Shown in pieces: positions 1-8,981 of a stretch of DNA of 64,000 nucleotides; within the stretch, counting starts at the first letter, position 1, and every line of letters begins with the position of its first letter. The stretch comes from CAZPNX01 sp964588285. GTDB lineage: Bacteria; Edwardsbacteria; AC1; EtOH8. The stretch is from NCBI GenBank assembly GCA_964588285.1, contig CAZPNX010000003.1:1-64000 (forward strand). The letters run 5' to 3'. The position numbers and the translations under genes were made by a program. Below the pieces are notes generated by a model. The model searched no databases, was not told where the DNA came from, and worked only from the letters and a program-made list of their open reading frames with translations.

Positions 1-528
1 GAGATAGTCTAACCGATAGGGGTGACATTCCTGAAGCAATGGGATAATCATTTATGTTAGATAATGTGACCGGCAATATTGTATAGCAAATTGCAAAAAC
101 AATCATAGAATGGGATACGATATCATATTTTTTGTCAATATTTTAAATATATGTTATTCAATATCTTATTATAAATCAAGTTGAGACGGATAGGATGGCA
201 TAAAAGGTGCATTAATAATTGATATCTGCAAACAGAGTGCTATATGCGAACATTACCTATTAAAATACTTGTTGAAACATCCCAGTTCAATAAAGGCAAT
301 ATTAATAGATATCTGTTGTTGGCGGTGTTGATAGATACTGGTTTTGAAATAATCGGCCGTTAGTTATCATTTCATTCGGATTTCCACCACTGAGGCCATA
401 ATACCGTAATTTGGACAGCCTGCTTATGAGGTCGGTGGCAGTCTTGGATTTTATGTGGTACGTAAAATGGATCCTTTGGTGTCAGATGCATCAAATAATC
501 GTGGTTGATTTTTTTAAGGAGGTTTATA
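1..528. other. AT-rich region upstream of first gene
   Basis: This stretch is far more AT-rich than the rest of the window. Positions 3-47 read as an open tail ending DIPEAMG and TAA, which could be the C-terminus of a gene starting before the window. Positions 244-363 hold a 39-codon ORF (starts MRTLPIKILVETSQ, ends in TAG) with no good ribosome binding site. Neither can be assigned. No convincing promoter for the gene at 529 stands out, although TTGTCA at 132 and TATTCA at 155 have 17-nt spacing. In so AT-rich a tract that may be chance. Confidence 0.3.
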
Positions 529-3500
529 ATGAAACCGAAAAATGTCTTATTTGCAACGATGATCCTCCTTGGTATTTTGTCGCTGGCCGGCCTGGGCATG
601 GCACAGATCAGGACGACTCCAGGCAAGGATGGACCCGGCGGCGTGCTGGCTGGGGTGGTCAACAACTACTGGCCCGGAACCACGGCTACGGTTACGGCCG
701 AAGCCACTACCACGATTACGCTGGGAGCCTCACGCAACGCGTCTCCGACCATCGCCGTCGGCGACCTGCTCTTGATCATCCAGATGCAGGACGCAACCAT
801 CAACACCAGCAACGGGGCGGCCTACGGAGACGGTTCCAACGGCACCGGTTGCACCAGCACCGGCAGCTCGGGGCAGTACGAATACATAGTCGCCCGGAGC
901 GCGGTTGGGGGGGGGCGGCGGCAACCTTACCTTCTCCGGCGCGGGGCCGGTCGGCAATACCACGCTCAACACTTACTCCAACGCCAACGAGACTACCACT
1001 CGGGGCCAACGGCGGTACCAGATCGTACGCGTTCCTCAGTATACCAGCGCCCTGTTGGGCTCGACCCTGACCGCCTCCCCCTGGAACGGCGCCACCGGCG
1101 GCATCTTAGCCATTGATATCCGCGACCAGCTCGACCTCAACTTCGCCACCGTCAGCGTCGACGGTCTGGGGTTCCGGGCCGGCGGCGGCCAGCAGCTTAC
1201 CGGATCAAGCGGAGCCAATACCGATTACCGGACCAGGGTGGGGACCAACACCAACGGAAACAAGGGCGAAGGCATCGCCGGGACGCCGATCGCCGTGTTC
1301 AACGGTTCCGGCATCGTCAACACCGGCTCCGGATACCCCACCGGGACCAACCGGGACGGAGACCGGGGACGGGGAGCGCCGGGCAATGCCGGCGGCGGCG
1401 GCACCGACGGGCATTGCGAGAACGGAAACGATGAAAACACCGGCGGCGCCGGCGGCATGGGCGGGCGCTCCTGGAACACCGGGTTTACATCGGGCGGTCT
1501 GGGAGGTTCGGCGGTTGCCGGATTGGGGGCGGCCCGGGTGGTGCTGGGCGGCGGAGGCGGCGCCGGCACCAACAACAACAACCCCGGACAGAGCAGCGGC
1601 ACCTGCGGCGGCGGGATCATCATGATCCGGACGGCCACGGTAACCGGCTACGGCACGCTGACGGCCAACGGGGCGTCGCCGGTGAACACGACGTCCAATG
1701 ACGGCGGCGGCGGCGGCGGGGCGGGAGGTTCCATTGTCCTGACGGCGCTGGAAGGTACATGGGCCAACGCCCGTGTCTATGCCATGGGCGGACGGGGCGA
1801 GGATTCCTACAGCACTTCAGCACCGGCCGGCGCTCCGCCTGTGTCGGCCGCTCCGGGCTCGGCCCGGAACCCTGCGGGCGCCGAACACCATGGGCCGGGC
1901 GGCGGCGGCGGCGGCGGCGTCATAATACTTTCCAGCCCGGCCTTAGCCACCGACGTCTCGGGCGGAGGACCGGGCATCACCACCACCAGCAAGATACCTT
2001 TCAGCGCCCAAGCGGGGAAAGCGGGAGTCGTCGTCACCAACGCCCTACCGTCGGATATACCTGGCTGCCAGTCGGGCGCCGAGACCCATAGATACGACGG
2101 CAACCACCTCGTTTTTCAATCGGCACCCCTTTGGATAACACCGTCGAGCAATGCCCAGTCGGTCGTCATGGCCCGAACCATAACCGGAGAGCCATATAAC
2201 GTTGCTTCGAACACCACTCTGGCGTTGAGCAGCACCTCGGGCACCACCACGTTCTACACCGACGCCACCTACACCACGACGACCACCTCCGTGATCATGG
2301 CTGCCGGAACCAGCAGCGTCACCATCTACTGGCGGGAGACCTCGGACGGGACACCGACCATCACCGCCACGCGGACCGCAGGCGACTTGGCTCCGGTCGG
2401 CAACCCGCCCCGGCCCAGCTCGGCGTCGCAGATCCAACGAGTCTATGGAAGCGTCAGCAAGTTCGTGCTGCAGGCGCCGCCATCGGCCGCGGTCAACAGC
2501 GCTTTCGCCTTGACGGTGGCTGCGGTGGATGCGAACAACAGCATCAACCCCGATTACAGCGGGACGATCTCTTTTTCAGCAACCGGAAGCGGAAACACCC
2601 TGCCGCCGGACTACACCTTCGTGCCGGCTGCTGACCAAGGCATTCATGCCTTTCCGGCCGGATCTTGGACTATTTTGGGCACACCGGGCAGCCAGACGGT
2701 CACCGTGGCCCAGGGCGCCAATACAGGTTCGGCAACGGTCTACGTTTATCCGTCCGTGGCCATCACCAGCGCTTCCAGCGTTATTTTCACTATTGGCATC
2801 CCTGGAACCTTCACCATCACGACCGCGGCCACGCCGGCCTATACGGCTTCACCGGCCCCGGTTCTCACCGTGCAAGGGGCGCTCCCCAGCGGCGTGACCT
2901 TCATAGACAATGGGGACGGGACCGCCAGAATCTCCGGGACCCCGACGGTAGCCGGTTCATTCCCGCTGGTGATCAGAGCCACCTATGGGCCGTCACAGTT
3001 CGACGCGGTCCAAAATCCGTTCATGCTTATCATCAACGACCCGCTGGCGGTCAGCCTATCTTTCTTTACCTGTTCGGTCTATGACGGCGCCGTCAATTTG
3101 ACCTGGCGCACCGAGAGCGAACATGATTGCTTACGCTGGGAGATCGAGAGGTCAGAGGCACCGGACGACGGATATCGGGTCATCGGCTCGGTTCCGGGTC
3201 ACGGAAACACCAACCATCCCCATGACTACGCCTACTTGGACAACTCGCTGAATCAAGCAGGATCGTATTACTACCGGCTGTCCGAAATCAGCCTGTCGGG
3301 GACATGGACCTACTATGGACCAGTTCTGGCGGTGTACGCCGGGTTGGGTATAACCTCCTTTCAGGCCGGTCAGGCTTATCCCAATCCGTTGCGCAACCGT
3401 ACCAGCATCAACTTTCAGCTGCCGCGGGCAGCCGAAACTAGGCTCTACATCTTCAATGTGATTGGCCAGGTAGTAAATAGGTTAGAGATGGGGACGCTCC

Positions 3501-3616
3501 CTGCAGGACGGCATACGATCGTGTGGGACGCAACCGGGACACGTCCCGGAGTATATTATTATCGGCTGACAGCCGGGGAGCACCGGGCGTTGGGCAAGGT
3601 GACGGTTGTCAGATAG
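529..3616 (+). CDS. Gly-rich secreted surface protein with C-terminal sorting domain, frameshifted at a G9 tract
   Basis: Start ATG 529 follows a strong AAGGAGG at 516-522. Residues 1-25 form a signal peptide ending LGMAQ. Frame 1 runs to the run of nine G at 907-915, after which the product continues in frame 2 to 3616; one extra G would join them. The body is glycine-rich (many GGGGG runs, about 130-480), followed by Thr/Ser-rich segments. A putative Ig-like domain holds the sequence LPSGVTFIDNGDGTARISGTP. The last 80 residues (YPNPLRN...GVYYYRL...VVR) form a type IX-type sorting domain nearly matching that of the gene at 4125. The role is probably a cell-surface adhesin or shell protein. 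The frameshift may be a sequencing error, phase variation or decay. Confidence 0.75.
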
Positions 3617-3634
3617 AAAATGATGAACGACAAG

Positions 3635-3665
3635 AAAAATCCCCAGGCAAAGCCTTGGGATTTTT
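3635..3665 (+). terminator. Intrinsic terminator after surface protein
   Basis: AAAAATCCC and AGGC pair with GCCT and GGGATTTTT around a 3-nt loop with one mismatch. The hairpin ends in a T run 19 nt after the stop codon at 3616. Confidence 0.85.
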
Positions 3666-3798
3666 ATAACCTTTTCTCCATATTCCCATTGCAGTTTATG
3701 TAAAAATTTGTTATCGGTTGGATTTATATCGAACATCATATTTTCGATGGAAGTTATAAGGAATACGGCCGCGTCCCAGACGGTTCTGAGGGACAAGG
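3666..3798. other. Intergenic leader of mini-gene
   Basis: This is non-coding sequence between the terminator and the small ORF at 3799. I see no consensus promoter pair. GAGGG at 3788-3792 is a possible ribosome binding site for the GTG at 3799. Confidence 0.3.
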
Positions 3799-3969
3799 GT
3801 GAATAGTCAATCCTTCGACGGGATTTTTTCCGAGAAAAGAGGGCTAAAGGACCGGGATAAGGGGAAGCCGTCAAGTAGAACTGTCAATGACAAGACCAAA
3901 GCGGATATGAGGCCGGGCAGGCCGAAGGGAACCAGGAAAGCAGTAAAAAGAAAGAGGGCCAGGAGATAG
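3799..3969 (+). CDS. 56-residue basic AT-hook peptide
   Basis: GTG 3799 has GAGGG six bases upstream and opens a 56-codon ORF ending in TAG at 3967-3969. An in-frame TGA at 3787-3789 prevents a longer start. The peptide is acidic/basic mixed at first (SFDGIFSEKRGLKDRDKGK) and ends in a strongly basic tail, MRPGRPKGTRKAVKRKRARR. That tail contains the AT-hook core PGRPKG, which in other proteins binds the minor groove of AT-rich DNA. A clear intrinsic terminator follows 20 nt later, so ORF and terminator form a self-contained unit. The role, perhaps as a nucleoid-associated peptide, is inferred from the motif alone. The ORF is short and could be fortuitous. Confidence 0.45.
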   Translation: MNSQSFDGIFSEKRGLKDRDKGKPSSRTVNDKTKADMRPGRPKGTRKAVKRKRARR

Positions 3970-3988
3970 TCAGGGAATCAACAGACAA

Positions 3989-4020
3989 GCATCCTCCGAG
4001 AATCCGGGGGATGCCTTTTT
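3989..4020 (+). terminator. Intrinsic terminator after AT-hook ORF
   Basis: GCATCCTCCG (3989-3998) pairs with CGGGGGATGC (4005-4014), allowing one T-G wobble, and is followed by a T6 run. Confidence 0.8.
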
Positions 4021-4040
4021 CATCAAGCATCAATGTGCTC

Positions 4041-4068
4041 TTGACTTTCCATGATTAAGGTGTATAAT
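4041..4068 (+). promoter_or_regulatory. Sigma-70-type promoter of M6 protease gene
   Basis: TTGACT (4041-4046), a 16-nt spacer and TATAAT (4063-4068) lie 57 nt before the GTG start. GGAGG at 4114-4118 is the ribosome binding site. Confidence 0.75.
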
Positions 4069-4124
4069 ATTAAAATGTTAAGAATTTGGCGAAAAAAGTA
4101 AATGTAAAAAAGTGGAGGTAAAAA

Positions 4125-5936
4125 GTGAAAAACAAAGTCATTCTAATCCTAGTCTTAGCCTGCCTGACGGCCCTCCCGGCCCTGGCTATGCCCCCCAGGC
4201 AGGGATTGACCGAACCGGAGGCGGTGGTCGAGGCCCGTCGGTCGGGCATGATCGACAATCCGGCCCAGGGAGTTCTCCAGCAGCAGCTGGCCAGGGGCGG
4301 GCCGGCCGACATCAGCGGCAACCGCCAGTACCCGGTGATCCTGGGCTACTTTACCGACCAGGCCAGCACCAACACCCAGGCCGAGTTTCAGACCATGCTC
4401 TTCAGCTCGGCCTCTGGGGCCAAGTCGGTCAACAACTTCTACCGGGACATGTCCTACAACGCCATGAGCTGCTCGGGCAAGGTTGACAGCTGGCGTACCA
4501 GCGACAACACGGTGGCCTATTACGGGAATGGCAATTACGGTTTGACCAACGGCACTACCAGGAATGTCTATGAATTCATCCGCAAGGTGCTGGTCCACGC
4601 CGACTCCACCTTCAACTTCGCCGACACCAACTACGACCGGGATCACGACGGCTACGTGGACGTACTGTGGGTGGTTCATTCGGGCAAGGGGGCCGAGGAG
4701 ACAGGCAGCACCAATGATATCTGGTCCCACAGCGCCAGCCTGCTGTCTTTCACCGGAGGCACGTATTACACCACCAACGATGTCAGTTCATTTACCGGAA
4801 ACCCGGTTCGGATTGCTAAGTACATCATCATGCCGGAACGCACCAGCTACTCTGGCAGCGGCGGCACCACCATCATCGGCTGCGGGGTTTTCTGCCACGA
4901 GTTCGGCCACGCCCTGGGCCTGCCCGACCTCTACGACACCGGCGGCTACTCCATCTCGGGCCAGGGGCTGGGAAACTTTTCCCTGATGGCCGGCGGCTCC
5001 TGGGGCGGCAACGGCTCCAGCAACGCCCGGCCGGTGGCCCTTGACCTTTGGTGCCGCCGCTTTCTGGGATGGGCCAACCCGGTCAGGGTGACCGCCAACG
5101 GGTTCTACGGTATTCCGGCCATCATGACCACCTCCAGCGGAAGCTCCTACAAGCTGGCCAGGCTGGGGGCCGACACCACCAAGCAGTTCTGGCTGATCGA
5201 AAACCGCTACCGCAACGCGGCCGGCCCGGTGAGCACGGTGAGGTGGGACTCCCTGCTGGCCGGCCAGGGCCTGGCCATCTACCATATCGATACCACCTAT
5301 ACAAGCGGGACCTATTTCACCAACAACCAGGTCAACGTCAACACCACCAACGGCACCAGCCGCAACCGTCCCTACGGGGTGGCCCTGGAGGAGACCGATA
5401 TGACCACGGCCGGGTACAGCTCGGAGCTCTGGGACGGCACCAACGCCGGGGAGTCGGCCGACCTGTGGAACAGTTCCACCCAGGCCAACTTCGACAGCAA
5501 CGGCACGGCCTACCCGGTGACCTACCTCAACGGGACCAACCCGACCACCGGCGGCGCCCACACCCTGACTGCCGTGCGTCATATCCCGGCGGCCTCGGCG
5601 GCCATGTCCTGCAGCCTGCTGGTGGGAGTGCTGGCAGGGGTCGAGGGCTCCTCGACTACGCTCGGAAACCCCTCCCGATTGGCATTGTTGGGCAGCGTCC
5701 CCAATCCGGCGCGGGGTAAAACCAACCTGAGCTTCCAACTACCGCGGACAACCGAAACCGGGATCTCCATCTTCAACGTGCTGGGCCAGGAGGTCAAGCG
5801 GTTCGAGCTGGGAATGTTGCCGCCGGGGCGGCATTCGGTCGAGTGGAACGCGGCTGGGGCCAAACCGGGTGTCTACTTCTACCGCTTGGAGGCCGGCGGA
5901 CAGAGCTTGGTGGGCAAGTTGACGGTGGTCCGTTAA
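4125..5936 (+). CDS. Secreted M6-family metalloprotease with sorting domain
   Basis: A zinc-dependent endopeptidase of the immune-inhibitor-A/M6 type, exported across both membranes. Start GTG 4125 is fixed by GGAGG seven bases upstream. Residues 1-21 are a signal peptide ending PALA. The zinc motif HEFGHALGLPD spans residues 258-268, with H258, H262 and D268 as ligands and E259 catalytic. An Asp-rich stretch (DTNYDRDHDGYVDVLW) is typical of the family. Residues about 520-603 form the C-terminal sorting domain (NPARGKTNLSFQL...VVR), almost a copy of that of the preceding surface protein. The gene is monocistronic, with its own promoter and terminator. It may process other surface proteins. 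Confidence 0.9.
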   Translation: MKNKVILILVLACLTALPALAMPPRQGLTEPEAVVEARRSGMIDNPAQGVLQQQLARGGPADISGNRQYPVILGYFTDQASTNTQAEFQTMLFSSASGAKSVNNFYRDMSYNAMSCSGKVDSWRTSDNTVAYYGNGNYGLTNGTTRNVYEFIRKVLVHADSTFNFADTNYDRDHDGYVDVLWVVHSGKGAEETGSTNDIWSHSASLLSFTGGTYYTTNDVSSFTGNPVRIAKYIIMPERTSYSGSGGTTIIGCGVFCHEFGHALGLPDLYDTGGYSISGQGLGNFSLMAGGSWGGNGSSNARPVALDLWCRRFLGWANPVRVTANGFYGIPAIMTTSSGSSYKLARLGADTTKQFWLIENRYRNAAGPVSTVRWDSLLAGQGLAIYHIDTTYTSGTYFTNNQVNVNTTNGTSRNRPYGVALEETDMTTAGYSSELWDGTNAGESADLWNSSTQANFDSNGTAYPVTYLNGTNPTTGGAHTLTAVRHIPAASAAMSCSLLVGVLAGVEGSSTTLGNPSRLALLGSVPNPARGKTNLSFQLPRTTETGISIFNVLGQEVKRFELGMLPPGRHSVEWNAAGAKPGVYFYRLEAGGQSLVGKLTVVR

Positions 5937-5960
5937 TCCCTGGACGGCCATAGTCTGAAA

Positions 5961-5989
5961 AATCCCCGCTTGTGGAGGCGGGGATTTTT
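5961..5989 (+). terminator. Intrinsic terminator after M6 protease gene
   Basis: AATCCCCGC (5961-5969) pairs perfectly with GCGGGGATT (5978-5986) and runs into a T tract. Confidence 0.9.
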
Positions 5990-5990
5990 G

Positions 5991-6019
5991 TTGATACCGG
6001 CATAATAATCTGGTATAAT
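5991..6019 (+). promoter_or_regulatory. Sigma-70-type promoter of papain-like protease gene
   Basis: TTGATA (5991-5996), a 17-nt spacer and TATAAT (6014-6019) lie directly behind the previous terminator, 26 nt before the ATG. Confidence 0.8.
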
Positions 6020-6045
6020 ATTCATTAAATTATTCTTGGAGCAAA

Positions 6046-7587
6046 ATGAGATACCTGGCGCTTATCCTGTCGTTGGCTTCTTCGCTCCTGGCCCAGAACC
6101 TGCATCCGCTTGGCGGGCTGGTGAGCGATCCCAGGCTCAAGCATCCAGAGCTGTGTCAGGAGAATCCGGTGGTCACCGCCGACCTGCTGATAGCCAAGGT
6201 GGACCACACCCCGGACATGCCGCCGGTGGGCATGCAGACCGGCAACTCATGCACCGGGTGGTCGGTGGGCTACTACTTCAAAACCCACCAAGAGCGGGTG
6301 GAGCGGGGCTGGGACCTTTCCGACCCCGGCCACCGCATGAGCCCCATGTTCCTCTACAACCAGCTCAACGGCGGGGTGGATGGCGGTGCGGACCTATTTG
6401 ATGCCATGGAGCTGATGTGGACCCACGGCTGCGCCCCTTCGTCGCAGATGGGGACCAACGTCGGCTACACGGTCTGGCCCTCGGAGACGGCCTTCGATTC
6501 GGCCCTGCTCTATAGGTGCAAAAACGTGGGCGCCCCATGGTTCCAGCTGGGCAGCGCCTCCGGCATCGCCTATGCCAAGCAGCTGCTGTCGGAGAACAAG
6601 TGCCTGGTTTTCAACATCAGCGTCTTCAGCAACTTCGACAACATCAACAATTTCGACACCTGCTACTGCGCCGCCGACTCCTACGGTACCAACCGCGGAG
6701 GCCATAACCTGTGCATGGTGGGCTATGACGACGACAAGGTGACGCACGACGGGACCGGCGCCTTCCGCTGCGTCAACTCCTGGGGCACCGGCTGGGGAAA
6801 TGGCGGCTATTGGTGGCTCTCCTATCAGGCCGTCCAATCGCATCCCAAGATGGTCTACCCCTGGGCGGGCTACGTCCCGGACACCGTGGGCTACCAGCCG
6901 GTGCTCAAGGCCAGGGTGCGGGTGAGCCACGGGCGGCGTGGCCACATCACCTTCACCGCCGGGATCGGCGACCCCTGGGGCCCGCTTTGGAGCAAGGTCT
7001 TCTATTCCGCCAGCCAGTACTGGGACAAGGGGGGCAACCTTCCCTTTCCATCCACCAACTTGGTGCTGGACCTGACCGAGGGAGCGCCCTACCTGGACTC
7101 GCTGGGGCAGAACATCGTGTTCGTGGGCTGCATCGACGACTCGGCCGACGGGATGGCCGGCAGCATAGAATACCTGTCGGTGGAGCAACTGGCTTGGAAC
7201 ACATCGGCCGTGTCCGACGATACCCCGGTCGAGATCCCGGATCATGACACCTACGCCTACGCCCAGGCCACTCTGGAGGGACCGGCAGGCGTGGCCGGAG
7301 GGCCGACATCAAGGCTCACGGGCTTAAGGCAATCGATCCGCATCAGCCCGAACCCATGCCGTGGCCGGTGCCGCATCAGCGTGCCCGAGTCCGGAGGGGT
7401 AACGGCGATGTCCATTTACGACACCGGGGGAAGGCTGGTGAGGAGGATGTCCATCGCCCCCTGGTCCGCCAGCTTTGACTGGGATGCCAGGGACGGATCG
7501 GGCAAAAAGGTGGCGGCCGGAGTTTATCTAGTACGCGCCGGGTTCGGCGATAAGATCCTCAATTCGAAGGCGGTGGTCCTTCGCTGA
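6046..7587 (+). CDS. Secreted papain-like (C1) cysteine protease with C-terminal sorting-like domain
   Basis: Start ATG 6046 has only a weak GGAGC just upstream. A short signal peptide (LILSLASSLLAQ) precedes the protease domain. The catalytic set is visible: Q64, C69 (GNSCTGW), H220 (GGHNLCMVGYDD) and N244 (CVNSWGTGWGNGGYW), the classical Cys-His-Asn order of papain. A beta-rich segment follows. The last 85 residues (SPNPCRGRCRI...GVYLVRAG...VVLR) resemble a FlgD-like/type IX sorting domain, more divergent than in the two upstream genes. At 513 aa the protein is much longer than a bare papain domain. It has its own promoter and terminator. It is probably a secreted or cell-surface protease working alongside the M6 enzyme. 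Confidence 0.88.
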   Translation: MRYLALILSLASSLLAQNLHPLGGLVSDPRLKHPELCQENPVVTADLLIAKVDHTPDMPPVGMQTGNSCTGWSVGYYFKTHQERVERGWDLSDPGHRMSPMFLYNQLNGGVDGGADLFDAMELMWTHGCAPSSQMGTNVGYTVWPSETAFDSALLYRCKNVGAPWFQLGSASGIAYAKQLLSENKCLVFNISVFSNFDNINNFDTCYCAADSYGTNRGGHNLCMVGYDDDKVTHDGTGAFRCVNSWGTGWGNGGYWWLSYQAVQSHPKMVYPWAGYVPDTVGYQPVLKARVRVSHGRRGHITFTAGIGDPWGPLWSKVFYSASQYWDKGGNLPFPSTNLVLDLTEGAPYLDSLGQNIVFVGCIDDSADGMAGSIEYLSVEQLAWNTSAVSDDTPVEIPDHDTYAYAQATLEGPAGVAGGPTSRLTGLRQSIRISPNPCRGRCRISVPESGGVTAMSIYDTGGRLVRRMSIAPWSASFDWDARDGSGKKVAAGVYLVRAGFGDKILNSKAVVLR

Positions 7588-7609
7588 CCGAAGCCCCGCG
7601 AATCCGAAG

Positions 7610-7636
7610 CGGCGGGAAACGTTTCCCGCCGTTTTT
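7610..7636 (+). terminator. Intrinsic terminator after cysteine protease gene
   Basis: The perfect palindrome CGGCGGGAAAC/GTTTCCCGCCG (7610-7631) is followed by T5. Confidence 0.9.
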
Positions 7637-7680
7637 CCATGCGGCCGGTAGGGATGAAGCCATTAAAGGCGATATTTCTA

Positions 7681-7710
7681 TTGCATTCATATGGCAAAAT
7701 TTGGTATTAT
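7681..7710 (+). promoter_or_regulatory. Promoter giving a probable leaderless mRNA
   Basis: TTGCAT (7681-7686), an 18-nt spacer and TATTAT (7705-7710). The ATG at 7719 lies only 8 nt after the -10 box, so transcription should begin at or next to the start codon. No Shine-Dalgarno sequence is present. Confidence 0.55.
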
Positions 7711-7718
7711 GTAAGTCT

Positions 7719-8981
7719 ATGCCGGACATCATAGTTATCGGCGGGGGGCCAGCCGGTATGATGGCGGCCGGCCGGGCGGCCTCATTGGGAGCCGACGTCC
7801 GGCTTTTGGAGAAAAATCAGGCCTTGGGCCGCAAGTTGCTGCTGACGGGCCAGGGCCGCTGCAACCTTACCAACAATCTCGATTCCAAACAGTTTATCGC
7901 CGACTGCGGACCCAAGGCCAAATTCCTTTACGGGGCTCTGGCTCGCTTCTCCACCCAGGATACAGTGTCCTTTTTCGAAAGCCTGGGGCTTAGGCTCAAG
8001 CTGGAGCGGGGGGGACGGTACTTTCCCCAGTCAGACGATTCCCACGATGTGCTTCGGGCCATGGAACGCTTTCTTAGGGATAAAGGCGTCAAGGTTGTAA
8101 CCAGGGCCGAGACCGTCAGAGTTTTAAAAACAAAAGATCGTTTCAACATCATCGGCCAAGGAAATTCTTTTCAATCGGATAGACTGATAATCGCCACCGG
8201 GGGAAAATCCTACCCGGCCACCGGCTCCACCGGAGATGGCTATCGGATGGCTTCCAGCCTTGGCCACGCCATCGTTCCGCCCCGGCCAACCGACGTTCCC
8301 CTGGAGGTGCGCGAAGAGTTTGCCAAGGATCTCCAGGGGCTTAGTTTGAAAAATGTCAGACTCAATTTCGTCCAGAGCAACAGGAAGGCCGTCTTTTTCG
8401 GCGAGATGCTGTTCACCCACTACGGAATCTCGGGGCCTATTGTACTCGACGCCAGCCGGACGGTCGGGCCATGGCTTGAGAAAGGACCGGTGGATTGCCG
8501 CTTGGACCTCAAGCCGGCTCTTGATTCCGAAAAAGTCGATCTCAGGCTAAGGAGGGACATCCAGGCTCAGGGAAAAAAGAGGTTCAAGGGCTTGCTCAAA
8601 GGCCTGTTGCCGGCGACCTTGGTCCCGGTTTTTGCCGAGCTTTGCGGCCTAGGGTTGGATGCCCCGGTCAGTCAGATCACGGCCATTCAGAGGAAGACCA
8701 TTGCCCGGTTGTTGAAAGAAATGCCGCTGACCGTCACCGGTTTGCGCGGCTATGACGAGGCGGTGGCCACCTCGGGAGGGGTGAATACCTCTGAGGTCGA
8801 TCCCAAAACAATGGAATCCCAAAAAACTCCGGGCCTCTACTTCTGCGGAGAGGTGCTGGACCTGGACGGTCCCTGCGGCGGCTACAACCTGCAGATCGCC
8901 TGGTCCACCGGATGGGCGGCCGGCACCGGGGCCGGGGCCCAGCTGGGAAATAGAGATTCCGAAGTCCACAGTAAAGCATGA
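7719..8981 (+). CDS. HI0933/YhiN-family FAD-dependent oxidoreductase
   Basis: A flavoprotein of the HI0933-like (BaiN/YhiN) family, whose members reduce or dehydrogenate poorly defined substrates. The N-terminal dinucleotide-binding motif is IIVIGGGPAGMMAAGRAA, followed by LLEKNQALGRKLLLTGQGRCNLTN, hallmark of the family. The C-terminus has LYFCGEVLDLDGPCGGYNLQ, which closes over FAD. I place the start at ATG 7719 because the dinucleotide fold begins there; a TTG at 7701 would lie inside the -10 promoter box. The length (420 aa) is normal. The stop overlaps the next start (ATGA), suggesting co-transcription with the GGDEF gene. The substrate is unknown. Confidence 0.88.
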   Translation: MPDIIVIGGGPAGMMAAGRAASLGADVRLLEKNQALGRKLLLTGQGRCNLTNNLDSKQFIADCGPKAKFLYGALARFSTQDTVSFFESLGLRLKLERGGRYFPQSDDSHDVLRAMERFLRDKGVKVVTRAETVRVLKTKDRFNIIGQGNSFQSDRLIIATGGKSYPATGSTGDGYRMASSLGHAIVPPRPTDVPLEVREEFAKDLQGLSLKNVRLNFVQSNRKAVFFGEMLFTHYGISGPIVLDASRTVGPWLEKGPVDCRLDLKPALDSEKVDLRLRRDIQAQGKKRFKGLLKGLLPATLVPVFAELCGLGLDAPVSQITAIQRKTIARLLKEMPLTVTGLRGYDEAVATSGGVNTSEVDPKTMESQKTPGLYFCGEVLDLDGPCGGYNLQIAWSTGWAAGTGAGAQLGNRDSEVHSKA

